DNA from: Neisseria meningitidis
GTDB lineage: Bacteria; Pseudomonadota; Gammaproteobacteria; Burkholderiales; Neisseriaceae
Direction: 5' to 3'
NCBI GenBank assembly: GCA_923184405.1
Contig: OV299793.1
Span: 836,548 to 873,226, forward strand
Length of the DNA stretch: 36,679 nucleotides
In this document: piece by piece, positions 8,151 to 18,000 of the stretch
How positions within the stretch are numbered: position 1 is the stretch's first letter
How the letters are laid out: each line of letters begins with the position of its first letter
The notes under the pieces: generated by a model
What the model was told of the DNA's origin: nothing
Database searches by the model: none
Seen by the model: the letters and a program-made list of their open reading frames with translations, nothing else
Position numbers and translations under genes: made by a program

Positions 8151-10243
8151 TTATAGCAGGTTTGCTGCTAATTCCAGTGATTCGGGCTGCCATTGCGCGC
8201 CGAATGCTTGGAGGAGTTTTTGTGCAGCGGGGTCGGCTTCGAGCAATGCTTGTGCTTTTGCCTGTCTTCGGCTGGACGCGCTTGTCCTGCATCGCGGGGT
8301 TCCCCTGCCGGCTTCGTCGCGCCAGTCTTGGGTTTGCAGGGTGAGTTGCAGTCCGTGAAGCAGGGCAAAAGTGTCGCAGATTTTGTCGAGACGTTTTTTG
8401 TCGGCGGTGGCGCGGGCTTCGGCGGTCATCGCCAAAACCATCAGTCAGTTGTCAGGATGGTATTCCGTCCACGCGGAGTGTTGCGTAAACAGTTGCGCCG
8501 CGCCGAGTTATGCGGACGAAATGCCGGACGATGGCTGCCCAGTTTTCGGTGGAAAATTCAGGCGGCGAGGCGGACGGCGTATTGTCGCCGATGCCACCTG
8601 CTTCTCGTCTGCGTCGTCTGCTACTGCCGTATCGGCATCGGGGCGGCGTGTTCCCAATCGGGCGGCGGGATTTCTGCGCCATAACTTCTACGAGACAGTC
8701 ATTATCCGGAAAGCCGTAACCGTAGAAAGGTTCTGCAGGAGCTTCGTGTGCAAATGTTTCCGTTTCAACGGATTAATCATTCAGTGTTGCCTGAATGGAG
8801 TTTTCAGACAGCACTTCGGACAAGGGGGCAACAGTTACGTTGTCAGCTGCCTTGTTCTTGAAGTCTTAAATTTCCCACTTGGTGTTACGGCTTCAGATGA
8901 CGTCTGACTGCTTTTTGCCGACGTTTGCCCCGTGCCTGCAGCAGGCTAAATACGACGCGTCTTAACAAGGCGGAACATCGTTGTTTTCTTGATTGGAAAC
9001 AGGTCCGGCCCGTTTTACGCTGAACAACATTGCCGCTGTGGATACAGTCTGAACAGGAGTCTGGGCGGTTTCTGCTTCAGGGCGCGGTTGGGGCGTTTTA
9101 CGGCGGTTTCCTTTTCGGCGGTTTAGTGCCGATGGGGATTTTCAGTTCGGTATTTTCAATCACGGCATTTGTATCACACGAAGCTGCCGCCAAGGGCGCA
9201 AACGCCAGCATACGCAGCAGGGTCATCATAAAGCCGGCGTATTCGTCGGGGGCGAGGCTCAGGTCGCGTTTGCCGTGGACGGCGATTTGGTAGTAAAGCT
9301 GGATTTGTTCGCCGCTTATGGTTTGGGCGAGGCGGTGCAAAATATCGGAATCGGGGTCGTCGTGCGCCAAGGCAGACGGCACCGCCTGTATCAGGGCGAG
9401 GTGTTGCAGCAGTATGGCAAGTTCGCCCAAGGCGTTGTCAAAGCCGACGGCACACGCCGCCATTTCCTGCGCTTTGGCGGTCAGGGCTGCGCCGTCTTGG
9501 TTGATGATGCCTGTCAAGAGTTCGTAAAGGTATTGTTTGTCAACCGCACCGATCATTTGGCGGACGTCTTGTTCGGCAACGCTGCCCGAACCCATGGCGA
9601 TGGCTTAGTCGAGCAGGCTCAAGGCATCGCGCATCGATCCGGCGGCGGCGCGTCCCAAAAGTTGCAGGGCAGCGGGTTCGTAGGCGATTTTTTCGCTGTC
9701 GAGGACGTGGGCGAGGTGGTCGGCAACCTGCTGCGAAGTCATATTGTGCAAGACAAATTGCAGGCAGCGGCTCAAGACGGTAACGGGAACTTTATGCGGA
9801 TCAGTCGTAGCAAGGATGAATTTGACGTGTTCGGGCAGCTCTTCCAGCGTTTTGAGCATAGCGTTGAACGCGCTTTTGGAAACATATGCACTTCGTCGAT
9901 GATATAGACTTTGTATTTGCCGGCGGTCGGTGCATATTGGGCGTTTTCCAATACTTCGCGGATGTTGTCGATGCCTGTGTTGGAGGCGGCGTCGATTTCG
10001 AGCAGGTCGACATAGCGTCCGGCATCGATTTGGGTGCAGCTTTCGCACACGCCGCAAGGTTCGCCGTGTTGCGCGTTTTCGCAGTTGAGGCTTTGGCAAG
10101 GATGCGGGCGATGGTGGTTTGCCTACGCCGCGCGTACAGGTCAGCAGGTAGGCGTGGTGCAGCCTGCCCTTCGTCAAGGCGTTTTGCAAGGCTTTGACGA
10201 CGTGTTCCTGACCGACTAAGTCGGAAAGGTTTTAGACCGCCAT
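8151..10243 (-). pseudogene. dnaX: DNA polymerase III tau/gamma subunit, frameshifted
   Basis: This is the clamp-loader ATPase of the replisome, an essential protein. The start at 10243 (ATG-GCG-GTC) is followed by an in-frame TAA and a ~21-base deletion of the family's LARKWRPKTF region. It resumes at DLVGQEHVVKALQNAL. Walker A (GTRGVGKTT) is broken by loss of one A (GVGKPP in one frame). Zinc cysteines CGVCESC, Walker B YIIDEVHM, the sensor [17 protein letters not shown] and SRCLQFVL are all visible. SLLDQAIAMG carries a CAA-to-TAA stop at 9607. The C-terminal tau domain (LAMTAEARATADKKRLDKIC and FGAQWQPESLELAANLL) is recognisable to the stop at 8151. The region 8690-9090, expected to be variable, is the most degraded. 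Total extent (~697 codons) is normal. ybaB follows. Confidence 0.9.
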
Positions 10244-10315
10244 TTTCAGGCGAGAACATGATAGGCTATGATTTTCTCTAGGTTTCGGTCGTGATGTTTC
10301 TGTCGGTGCGTCGGA

Positions 10316-10346
10316 ATGCAGTCTGAACTGCGACTTCAGGCGGCGT
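10316..10346 (-). terminator. Eroded paired-DUS terminator between mutL and dnaX
   Basis: ATGCAGTCTGAA (10316-10327) faces TTCAGGCGGCGT (10335-10346). Each arm differs from the DUS by one or two bases, so both the uptake word and part of the hairpin are lost. Its position just after the mutL stop fits a former terminator. Confidence 0.6.
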
Positions 10347-10363
10347 ATTCTAGCACTTTCGGC

Positions 10364-12359
10364 TTACTGACCAAGCAAGAAAAAAGCGTACAATTCTATC
10401 AAAGTCAATCTGACCCAAGTCAGCCTGCCGTGGAAACAATAGGTTGCTACACGTCGTCAAAATCCTATAGCACAGAAGCGCGTACACAACAGGCAGGCTG
10501 CAACAGATTAACTGCGCGCATCAAGCCGTCGCAGGACAAGGTGGCAAAGATGAGGATTACGTAATCCTCGACTGGAAAGCGCTACTGCAAACTTGGGCGA
10601 ATTCGTATAATACGACAATGGCGAGCCAGACGACGTCGGATTTACCAAAAATGACGAAAACTACACAAACGGCGAGGCTGTATCCGCCCATATCAGACAA
10701 GTCTAGCGCCGAAGAATGCCAGCGTATCGGCATGATCCGCAAAGGCAGCGCATTCTTCGTGGGACGCGGCAAAGGTTACGGGAATAAGCAGGCGTCCGCT
10801 TTGCAGGTTGCCGTTTTCCTGACGTTGGCGTTTCATTTTTCGTAGTTGACGCGTTCGGCGGCGGCGTGCATATCGATGAGCAACAGGCTGTCTTCGGCTT
10901 GGGCAAGAACGTAGATGCCAAGTAATTGGGCAATGGCGAAACCGAGCGGCAGCAGAACGGATGAGGACGGGATGACGTCTGAAAGCAGCGTATCTGTGTG
11001 GGGAGCAAGCGATTCTGACGAAATATTGCAAGAATAAGTGCTAGCTCAAAGCGCCTTATTTGAAGCTAGATGTAATCGGTTTTATTCTAAAGATCAGCCT
11101 AAGTATCGCATTGCCGCGTGCCATTCAGCACAGGGACAGGCTGAGTACTAACCACACATAGGCGGACTGAAAGCGCATGAACGAGCTATATGCCTAATAA
11201 AACAAAGCCAACCTCTGTAAATGACCTGCAGCCTCCTCACGAAGATCGATCACGCAACCAAACAGATATTAACCGCCATACTCATACGGCAGGAATTAAA
11301 AACAACGTCAAGCAACGTAATGCGAACACATCGCCTGCAAAGAATATAATGCCGATGAAATTGGAAATGAATAGACAAGGAGCTTTATTCAGCACATGGA
11401 AACAAATACGAGCAACTACGGACTGGCGAGCAAGAGAAAAACACCTTTGATCAAGTGAACAGCTAACATCGCACGGCTATCCGGCGGCATATCATGCTAG
11501 AGTAAAAAGGCGGAACTGAAATGCGTAGATCAAGACACCACGGTATGCCGGCTTGAAGAGCGTGAAACAGAAAGTAGAAGCGCACGCAACGAACGTCGCC
11601 AAAGCAGAAATCAGGTTGTCGGCGTGAACTTTAACCACAGTCGGTTCGGCAATCGCACCATGGAGACGCAGCACGCCGTAGCCAGCTGTCAATTTCCAAT
11701 GACGACGTCGGAAAGTCATCGACGACATTGGTGGCAATGCGTTCACGCAGGCGAAGTGAAGAGGAGCTTGAAGACTTGTTTGCTGTCGCGTTTCAGCGAG
11801 AAGTCAATGTGCGGATGCGCCAAAGCGAGGCGTTCGAGCATAGTGTAGCAGTAGGCGCATTCGACGGTTCCGGATATGAGGAACTTGCGCCGGGCGAGGG
11901 TGATGAAGATCAGTTCAGCGGCTTCGATGGCGGAGCCGATCGCATCAAAGGCGCCGGACCGTCAGCAGAGAATGAAGTCATCAGCTGAGACCGGGATCGA
12001 GTGCGTTCTGTAGTTCTGACGACTGGTCATATTCATGCGGCTGACATGCGATGCTTGTTAAACCTTCGCCGCGAAAGCCCGTACTGAATACGAGTTCCAA
12101 TTCGTATAAGGTTTTGACGAAGCTGGAAGCGTGGCGGTGGAGCGCAAGTTCGATGTCGTCAGCGTGGATACTGCCGCGGTCGTCGCATGACGCGAATCAG
12201 GCTGATGCCGCTGACCGCCAGATCGACTTCAAGCGCCGTTGCGCCTGCATCCATACTGTTTTCAACGAATGCTTCCAAGACGTTGTCAGAGCGTTCGACT
12301 ACTTCGCCTGCGGCGATTTGGTAGACAAGATGGTCAGACAGGGCGGCGATTCGGGACAT
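10364..12359 (-). pseudogene. mutL: DNA mismatch repair protein MutL, full-length decayed relic
   Basis: This is the mismatch-repair coordinator, an N-terminal GHKL ATPase with a C-terminal dimerisation domain. The start at 12359 gives MSRIAALSDHLVYQIAAGEV and VENSMDAGAT (ATPase motif I, with the Glu and Asn region recognisable). A weak LRLHGAIAEPT block is near 11680. The C-terminal part 10700-11030 is much better preserved ([20 protein letters not shown] and RLLIPVTFAASHEECAA). The end HGRLTWVRLTLIELYAFFLLG matches the family tail and stops at 10364-10366. The total of 1996 bases fits an intact ~658-residue gene, so length is conserved while sequence is not. About 11040-12150 is almost unreadable, with motifs II and III (DNGGGI, GFRGEG) not found. 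No mismatch-repair function is possible from this copy. Confidence 0.85.
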
Positions 12360-12502
12360 CAGGCGGGCTTCCGTTGCAAAAACGCCTTATTCTATAATAA
12401 AACCACGTATGTTTCTGCACGTATTCTTAACAAAAGCCGTTTATCCCGTTTGGATAAATACCAATATAATCACGCAATATGCCGTAAAATTGGAGCACAA
12501 AG

Positions 12503-12688
12503 ATGTACCACTACCAATCCGATGCCACACAATTCCTCAACCGCCTGATTGAAGAAAAACCTGAGCTGTAACAGCAGCCTTTGGAAAACAGGGGGCCATT
12601 GTGGGATGTCGAACTCAATCCCGAAGAACAGGAAAAATTCGAGGCGGCAAAAGTAGCGAAAAAACCTTATACCTATTACCAAGACTGA
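12503..12688 (+). pseudogene. DUF3460 family small protein with internal stop
   Basis: This is a 61-codon frame MYHYQSDATQFLNRLIEEKP, a stop TAA at codon 23, then QQPLENRGPLWDVELNPEEQ and a tail ending AKKPYTYYQD before TGA. It matches the beta-proteobacterial DUF3460 family of about 60 residues, whose function is unknown. The stop is a single substitution (an expected GAA or CAA read as TAA); the frame is otherwise intact. A TTGGAG ribosome site lies 7 bases before the ATG and a perfect TATAAT box at 12466-12471 is a likely promoter. It is divergent from mutL and 10 bases upstream of the O-methyltransferase. Confidence 0.75.
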
Positions 12689-12698
12689 ACCCGCCGAA

Positions 12699-13366
12699 AT
12701 GACGACCCATCTGTCCAATGTCGCCCCGGACCTGCAAAACTATTTGAACGCCATCGGCGAACCTGAACATCCAGTTTTCACGCGGCTGCGCGAGAAGACC
12801 GGGCATCACCGTATGGGCAAAATGGCGATTAAGCACGAACAGACGGCAGTTTTGGTTTGGCTGGCAAAGCTGATCCGTGCGAAAAATATCTGGAAGTCGG
12901 CGTATTTACCGGATACAGCAGCACCGCGCTTGCATTGGCGCTGCCCGAACACGGGCGGATTAACGCCTGCGACATCAATGTAAGCTTTACCGATACGGCG
13001 CGTCAGGTTTGGAACGAGGCAGGTGTGGCACATAAAATCAGCCTGCACCTGCAACCCGCATTGCTGACATTGGATGATTTGATTGCACAGGGTGAAGCCG
13101 GAAGCTACGATTTGGCACTGATAGACGCAGACAAACCGCCCACGCCGCAATATTTCGAGCGTTGCCTCAAACTCGTCCGGCAAGGCGGCATCATTGCCAT
13201 CGACAATATTTTGTTGAACGGAAGGGTGATGCGCGAAGCGGCTACCGACGCGCCGCCCAGTGTCGGCATCCTCAAAGATTTCAATCAAAACCTGCCGAAC
13301 GACCCGCGCATCGTCCCCATCACCCTGACCGTCGGCGACGGTTTGACCCTGCTTCTGAAAAAATAA
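12699..13366 (+). pseudogene. SAM-dependent O-methyltransferase (class I), single frameshift
   Basis: This resembles the caffeoyl-CoA/catechol O-methyltransferase-like family (Methyltransf_3). The start at 12699 reads MTTHLSNVAPDLQNYL and REKTGHHRMGKMA. One base is lost at about 12880 in a GCGGAAAAA-type run. The second frame then gives YLEVGVFTGYSSTALALALP (SAM-binding motif I), ACDINVSF (motif II Asp), LALIDADKPP (metal-binding DADK) and IIAIDNILLNGRV (Asp-Asn metal ligands), ending LLLKK at 13366. This is one of the least damaged genes in the window, about 222 residues if repaired. The real substrate is unknown. Its stop overlaps the start of the next gene (TAATG), so they were translationally coupled. 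Confidence 0.88.
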
Positions 13367-14084
13367 TGAAGACCAAATTACCGCTTTTTATCATTTGGCT
13401 GTCCGTATCCGCCGCCTGTTCTTCCCGTTTCACGCCATTCAGGTAGGTAGCTCGAACCGCAATGGCGACACGGGATCATGCTTCAGACGCCATGTCCTAT
13501 CCCGTTCCGACTATGCAAGACCGTTTGGATTATCTGGAAGGCAAAATCGTCCGCCCTATCGAACGAAGTGCAAACCTTAAACGGCAAAGTCAAAGCACTG
13601 GAACACGCGAAAACACACCCTACCAGCAGGGCATACGTCCAAAAACTCGACGACCGCAAGTTGAAAGAGCATTACCTCAAGACCGAAAGCGGCAGCGCAT
13701 CCGCACATACCGTCGAAACCGCACAAAACCTCTACAATCAGGCACTCAAACACTATAAAAGCGGCAAGTTTTCTGCCGCTGCCTCCCTGCTGAAAGGCGC
13801 GGACGGAGGCGACGGCGGCAGCATCGCGCAACGCAGTATGTACCTGTTGCTGCAAAGCAGGGCGCGTATGGGCAACTGCGAATCCGTCATGGAAATCGGA
13901 GGGCGTTACGCCAACCGTTTCAAAGACAGCCCAACCGCGCCCGAAGCCATGTTCAAAATCGGCGAATGCCAATACAGGCTGCAGCAGAAAGACATTGCTG
14001 GGGCAACTTAGCGCAGCCTGATACAGACTTAACCTGAGCAGCCCGGCGGCAAAACGCGCCGCCGCAGCCGTACGCAAACGATAG
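13366..14084 (+). pseudogene. CpoB/YbgF-like periplasmic lipoprotein, frameshifted
   Basis: The start at 13366 overlaps the methyltransferase stop. MKTKLPLFIIWLSVSAACSS is a signal peptide with a probable lipidated Cys at residue 18, though the -3 residue is not ideal. A coiled-coil segment follows (DRLDYLEGKI, then SNEVQTLNGKVKALEHAK). Then come TPR-type repeats: AQNLYNQALKHYKSGKFSAA and MFKIGECQYRLQQKDIA. This is the layout of CpoB (YbgF), which links the Tol-Pal system to peptidoglycan synthesis. However, it is not beside tol-pal genes here, so the role is inferred from architecture only. Frameshifts occur near 13440 and 13555, and a TGG-to-TAG stop is at 14009. The probable end is the TAG at 14082-14084. 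Confidence 0.78.
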
Positions 14085-14132
14085 TTTTTCCATTTTTCCG
14101 CTTTTTACCCCATCCGCACCAAGGAGAGATTT

Positions 14133-14640
14133 ATGACACAAATCGGCATCATCATGGGCAGCAACAGCGATTGGCCCGTTATGCGGCAGGCAGCGCAGTT
14201 TCTTGAAGAGTTCGGCGTAGAATATGAGGCGCGCGTCGTTTCCGCACACCGCACCCCAGATTTAATGTTCCAATACGCCGAAACCGCACGGTCACGCGGC
14301 ATCAGTGCCATCATCGCGGGTGCAGGCGGCGCGGCGCATTTACCCGGCATGGTTGCCGCAAAGACCACCGTCCCCGTTTTGGGCGTACCCGTCCCCAGCA
14401 AATACATGAGCGGCGAAGATTCGCTTTTATCGATTGTACAAATGCCCAAGGCGTACCCGTCGCCACATTCGCCATCGGCGAGCAGGCGCAGCAAATGCAG
14501 CATTGTTCGCCGTTTCCATGCTGGCCAACGAAAACCCCGAACTGGCGCAAAAACTGGCAGACTTCCGAGCCAAACAGGAACAGGCTGATTTGAGTATGGA
14601 ATTGGAACAGATTAAAAACCCACCGTCCGCGAATATATAG
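14133..14640 (+). pseudogene. purE: N5-carboxyaminoimidazole ribonucleotide mutase, frameshifted
   Basis: PurE converts N5-CAIR to CAIR in purine synthesis. The start at 14133 follows AAGGAGAG. The class I signature is intact: [25 protein letters not shown] (catalytic His), [13 protein letters not shown] and [20 protein letters not shown]. One A is lost at about 14450 in CCCAAAGG, and further indels lie near 14490-14510. The correct frame resumes as [20 protein letters not shown] and runs to KNPPSANI. The stop TAG at 14638-14640 lies inside the terminal repeat of a Correia element, so the insertion supplies the stop codon. A repaired product would be about 168 residues, slightly longer than most PurE. 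Confidence 0.88.
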
Positions 14641-14741
14641 TGGGTTAAATTTAAACCAGTACGGCGTTACCTCACCTTGCCGTAATATTTGTACTGTCTG
14701 CGGCTTCGTCGCCTTGTCCTGATTTTTGTTAATCCACTATA
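14636..14741. repeat. Correia element, short (~106 bp) form
   Basis: Bounded by TATAGTGGGTTAA at 14636 and TTAATCCACTATA at 14741. It lacks the central block found in the ~155-bp copies and matches the common internally deleted class. It is inserted at the very 3' end of purE and overlaps its stop codon. Confidence 0.88.
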
Positions 14742-14744
14742 CAA

Positions 14745-14782
14745 ATGCCGTCTGAAGCCCTGTTTCGGGTTTCAGACGGCAA
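14745..14782. terminator. Paired DUS hairpin between purE and lutB
   Basis: ATGCCGTCTGAA at 14745-14756 faces TTCAGACGGCA at 14771-14781. It lies between two convergent transcription units (purE plus, lutB minus) and can serve as a bidirectional terminator. Confidence 0.85.
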
Positions 14783-14797
14783 TTTGCAAACAACTGT

Positions 14798-16250
14798 TTA
14801 TGCCTGTTCTTTTTGGCGCATTTTTTCTGCCATTAGTTCGTGCAGGGTCTTCTTCGACTGTTTCATCGGCACGCGGTTTTGCGTCCAACCCAACTGTTTG
14901 CGCCGGGTCAGGTTGCGGAACTTGGTGGCTGCCTAACCGAAGGCGCGGTAGGTTTTGCTGCCGCTGAAAATACCGTTGAATGTGCGCCACGCCATTTGTT
15001 CGCCGAAGGTATGCGATGCGCCTTGCCCCAGGATGGGGTGTGGCACGGTTTCGGTCGGCGAACGTTGCGCTTCAACGCGCAAACGCTGCATTTGTTCGGT
15101 AATCGGGATGCGTACCGGACAAACTTCCACACACGCGCCGCACATGGTACAGGCGGTTGGCAAGTCGCGGGTGGCATCCGAACCTAACAGGTGAGGGGAA
15201 ATAATCTCGCCAATCGGACCGGGATAGGTTGTGCCATATGCCGCGCCGCCGATACGGGTATAAACCGGGCAATGGTTCATACACCGCCGCAACGGATACA
15301 TTGCAAGGTGCGGCGCATTTGGTCTTCAGCATAGGCTTGGCTGCGACCGTTGTCAAGCAGGACCAAGTGCATTTCTTGAGGACCGTCCAGCTCTTCACTA
15401 CAACGCGGGCAGTTAATCATATTGAAATAAGAGGTAATATTCTGACCAATGGCAGAACGCGGCAGCAGGCTGTACAAGGGTGGGATGTCGGACAATTTCG
15501 CCACCACTTTTTCAATGCCAATAATAGCGATATGCACGGGCGGTACGGTGGTACTCAAACGACCGTTGCGCTTCGTTTTCCACCAGACACAGCGTACCCG
15601 TTTCGGCAACAGCAAAGTTTACGCCACTCAAACCGACATCGGCAGTGCTGTAAATATCGCGCAGGGCTTTGCGGGCGAAGCCGGACAGTTGGTCCACGTC
15701 GTCCGTAAGCGGAGTTCCAAGGTTTTGGTGGAACAGTTCACTCACCTGTTCTTTAGTTTTGTGAATGGCGGGCATCACGATATGGGTCGGTTTTTCGCCT
15801 GCCATTTGGAACGATGAACTCGCCCAAGTCGCTTTCTACCGCTTTAATGCCTTTTGCTTCAAGATAATGGTTCAGCCTGATTTCCTCGCTGACCATCGAT
15901 TTGCCTTGACCATCAGCTTGCCGTTTTTGGCTGTGATGATGTCGTGGATAATTTGGCAGGCTTCGGTCGGGGTTTCTGCCCAGTGCACTTTCACGCCCAA
16001 CTTAGTCAGGTTTTCTTCCAGCTGCTCCAGCAGGCTGGCAATTTAGACAATGAGCGCTGACGGACGTGTTCGCACAAATCGCGCAGGCTTTGCAGCTCTT
16101 CTTCGTCGGTCAAAACGGCTTTGCGTTTGGTCATCAGCATATCCATCGCGGTACGCAGGCTTTGCGCAAAGGCTTGTCTTGGAGGGAAATTGCGGCGTTT
16201 TGCTTGAAAGTTTCCGGCTTCATGTGAAATTTGATGGTTTGCGTAGTCAT
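14798..16250 (-). pseudogene. lutB: Lactate utilization iron-sulfur protein LutB, frameshifted
   Basis: This is the LUD-domain and ferredoxin-fold subunit of the LutABC L-lactate oxidation complex. It starts at 16250 (MTTQTIKFHMKPETFKQNAA), overlapping the lutC stop by four bases. Recoverable blocks are LRTAMDMLMTKRKAVLTDEE, GEKPTHIVMPAIHKTKEQV, STADVGLSGVNFAVAETGTL and SDIPPLYSLLPRSAIGQNI. The cluster cysteines CIRCG and CTMCGACVEVCPVRIP are visible, then FGEQMAWRTFNGIFSGSKTY. It ends EKEQA-like at the TAA at 14798-14800, about 484 residues. At least six indels and one substitution stop (TGG-to-TAG near 14934) are present. It is the last gene of the lutA-lutC-lutB operon, ending at a paired-DUS terminator. 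Confidence 0.9.
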
Positions 16251-16948
16251 GCGTTTTCCTCCAAATCGGCAGGGAAATGTGGTCGGGCAGGATGGCGAGG
16301 ATGACCAAATCGCGCGGGCCATGCGCGCCGTAAGCAAGCGTCAGTTGGATGTCTGCGGTTTTGGACGGGCCGGAAATCAGGAATACATTGGTCGGCATAC
16401 CGTTTTCCACCAGTTTTTCGCCTTCGACGGCATTATGAAACTCGTTGTACATCTTGGACGTATCGAACAGGCAGAAATGCACAGGCGGAACGAGACTCAA
16501 AGTACGCGGTTCTTCGGGGCTGGAAAACAGCATCAGCGTGATAATGCGGGCGATGCCGCATTGCGCGCCGCTGAAGCCCGCATCGATGTTCGTGAAAAAC
16601 TCGGTTTTCCAAGTATCGATTTCGCGCTCGAAAGCAATCGGTTCGATATTGCTGTCCGCCAATGCGGCACGGGCAATTAATCCGTGTTCGGTCGCCAAGG
16701 GCAGCAGGATGTTTTTCAAACCATTGCCTTCTGCCGCTTCGCGGAAAACCTGCATCCAATTGCTTTTCGTCACCCAATAAATTTCGGTTTTGACCGCACG
16801 CATAGCGGCAGCCCAATGTTTCAGACGCTCAACTTCGCTGCCCCAAGAAACACCCATTTCACGGTAATAATCAAAAACCGCAGGTTCTTCCATCACCAAT
16901 GAGTCCACTTTTTTCAGTTTTGCCAAAATATTTTCGCGCGCAGCTCAT
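16247..16948 (-). pseudogene. lutC: Lactate utilization protein LutC, lightly frameshifted
   Basis: LutC (YkgG, LUD domain) is part of the lactate oxidation complex. The start at 16948 overlaps the lutA stop (ATGA). An extra T after codon 2 throws out the first codons (expected MSARENILAKLKKVDSL). From 16926 the frame is clean for more than 220 residues, including VDSLVMEEPAVFDYYREMGV, VPPVHFCLFDTSKMYNE and VFLISGPSKTADIQLTLAYG. It also includes HGPRDLVILAILPDHISL. One base is lost near 16272, so the expected ending DLEENA at the TGA 16247-16249 is missed and the frame runs on into lutB. This is the best-preserved long stretch of the window. Confidence 0.9.
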
Positions 16949-17719
16949 GCTTTGCCTCCGGTACGTTCCAACAAGAAGGATGCGATATGTTTCGGACGCG
17001 GCATATCCGGTTCGTCCTTAGCAATTTTGCCGCCGATGTTCATCATACAGCCGCAGTCCGCGCTGATGATTTCGGTTGCGCCAATTTCTTTCAGCGCGGC
17101 GACTTTGTCGGTTACCATCGCGCCGGAAATATCGGCTTGTTTGACGGAGAATGTGCCGCCGAAGCCGCAACATTCGCTTTCATGGTCGTGGACGATGCGT
17201 TCGACGCCTTTCCATACCATCAATCAGTTGCCAGCCCGAGAGATGGACATCCATTTCGCGGCGGGCGGCGCAGGAAGTGTGAACGGCGACTTTGAGCGGT
17301 TCGCCCTTGTCTTCGGGTTTGAAACCGATGGCAAGCAGGAAATGGGTAAACTGATGATGCGGCCGGCGCAATCCACAGCCCTTTCCTCGTACTCGCTGCC
17401 TTTAAACAGCGTCGGCCAATGGTGCTTCATCATACCGCCGCACGAACCGGACGGTACGACAATCGGCCACCCCTCGGGGAAAAGGTCGAGTTGCGCTCCG
17501 GCGACATCAAAGGCTTCGGTCGGATGGCCGGATGAATAGGCGGGCTGACCGCAGCAGCTTTGCGCCATCGGGAATGGACGCGTATGCCCTGTTGCTCGAT
17601 TAGGTAATGGCATCCATGCCTGCTTCGGGCATAAAAAGATCAAGGACGCAAGCGCCGAAAAATAGACATCGGTCGGATTGCTGTCGTATCGGATGATTTT
17701 GGGGAATGGTTGCGCTCAT
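16945..17719 (-). pseudogene. lutA: Lactate utilization protein LutA (CCG-domain), frameshifted
   Basis: LutA (YkgE) carries two cysteine-rich CCG domains that bind iron-sulfur clusters in L-lactate oxidation. The start at 17719 reads MSATIPQNHPIR. Domain 1 has MAQSCCGQPAYSSG and VPSGSCGGMMKHHWP. Domain 2 has HTSCAARREMDVHLSGWQLI and ECCGFGGTFSVKQADISGAM. The end ISADCGCMMNIGGK and PKHIASFLLERTGGKA stops at 16945. Four or so indels (near 17660, 17607, 17350 and 17215) split the frame. First gene of the operon, with a candidate promoter at 17769-17797. Confidence 0.9.
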
Positions 17720-17768
17720 GTTTTTTGATAACGGGAAACCCGTTTTTTCTGTAGAAAGGCAAGCGTTT

Positions 17769-17797
17769 ACTTTAAGTAATTGACTGTTGCGGGTCAA
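17769..17797 (-). promoter_or_regulatory. Candidate sigma-70 promoter for lutACB
   Basis: Reading the minus strand, TTGACC (17797-17792) and TAAAGT (17774-17769) are separated by 17 bases, about 50 bases before the lutA ATG. The -35 box is strong and the -10 box is weak (4 of 6), so this is a position-supported guess. Confidence 0.4.
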
Positions 17798-17875
17798 GTC
17801 CAATTTTTAAAAATAATCCGGTTTTTCTTACAAACTACCCCATAACGCTTACTGTACCTTAATCTGATAGATTTC

Positions 17876-17894
17876 GATAATAATTATCATTACA
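17876..17894. promoter_or_regulatory. Fur-box-like operator
   Basis: GATAATAATTATCATTACA agrees with the 19-base consensus GATAATGATAATCATTATC at 15 positions and keeps the inverted GATAAT/ATTATC architecture. It lies in the divergent intergenic region, about 157 bases before lutA and about 107 before the MFS gene, so it could link either one to iron. Only the sequence match supports it. Confidence 0.5.
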
Positions 17895-18000
17895 ATGCAA
17901 TGCCGGCTCGTTTGATTGTGAACATTCAAGATGCCGACACTGACGGCAATCAGACAGCATCTGAAAACAATAACGGCACAAGGATGGGTACAATCGCACT

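Noticed and set aside
9275..9907. 210-codon plus-strand frame inside dnaX
   Set aside because: Antisense shadow of a conserved part of dnaX.
8940..10243. Programmed frameshift in dnaX producing gamma
   Set aside because: Indels are scattered and found in all genes here; no slippery heptamer with a stem could be tied to one of them.
11160..11450. Small plus-strand gene of 86 codons between mutL segments
   Set aside because: It lies in the middle of the mutL relic on the opposite strand and has no ribosome site or family likeness.
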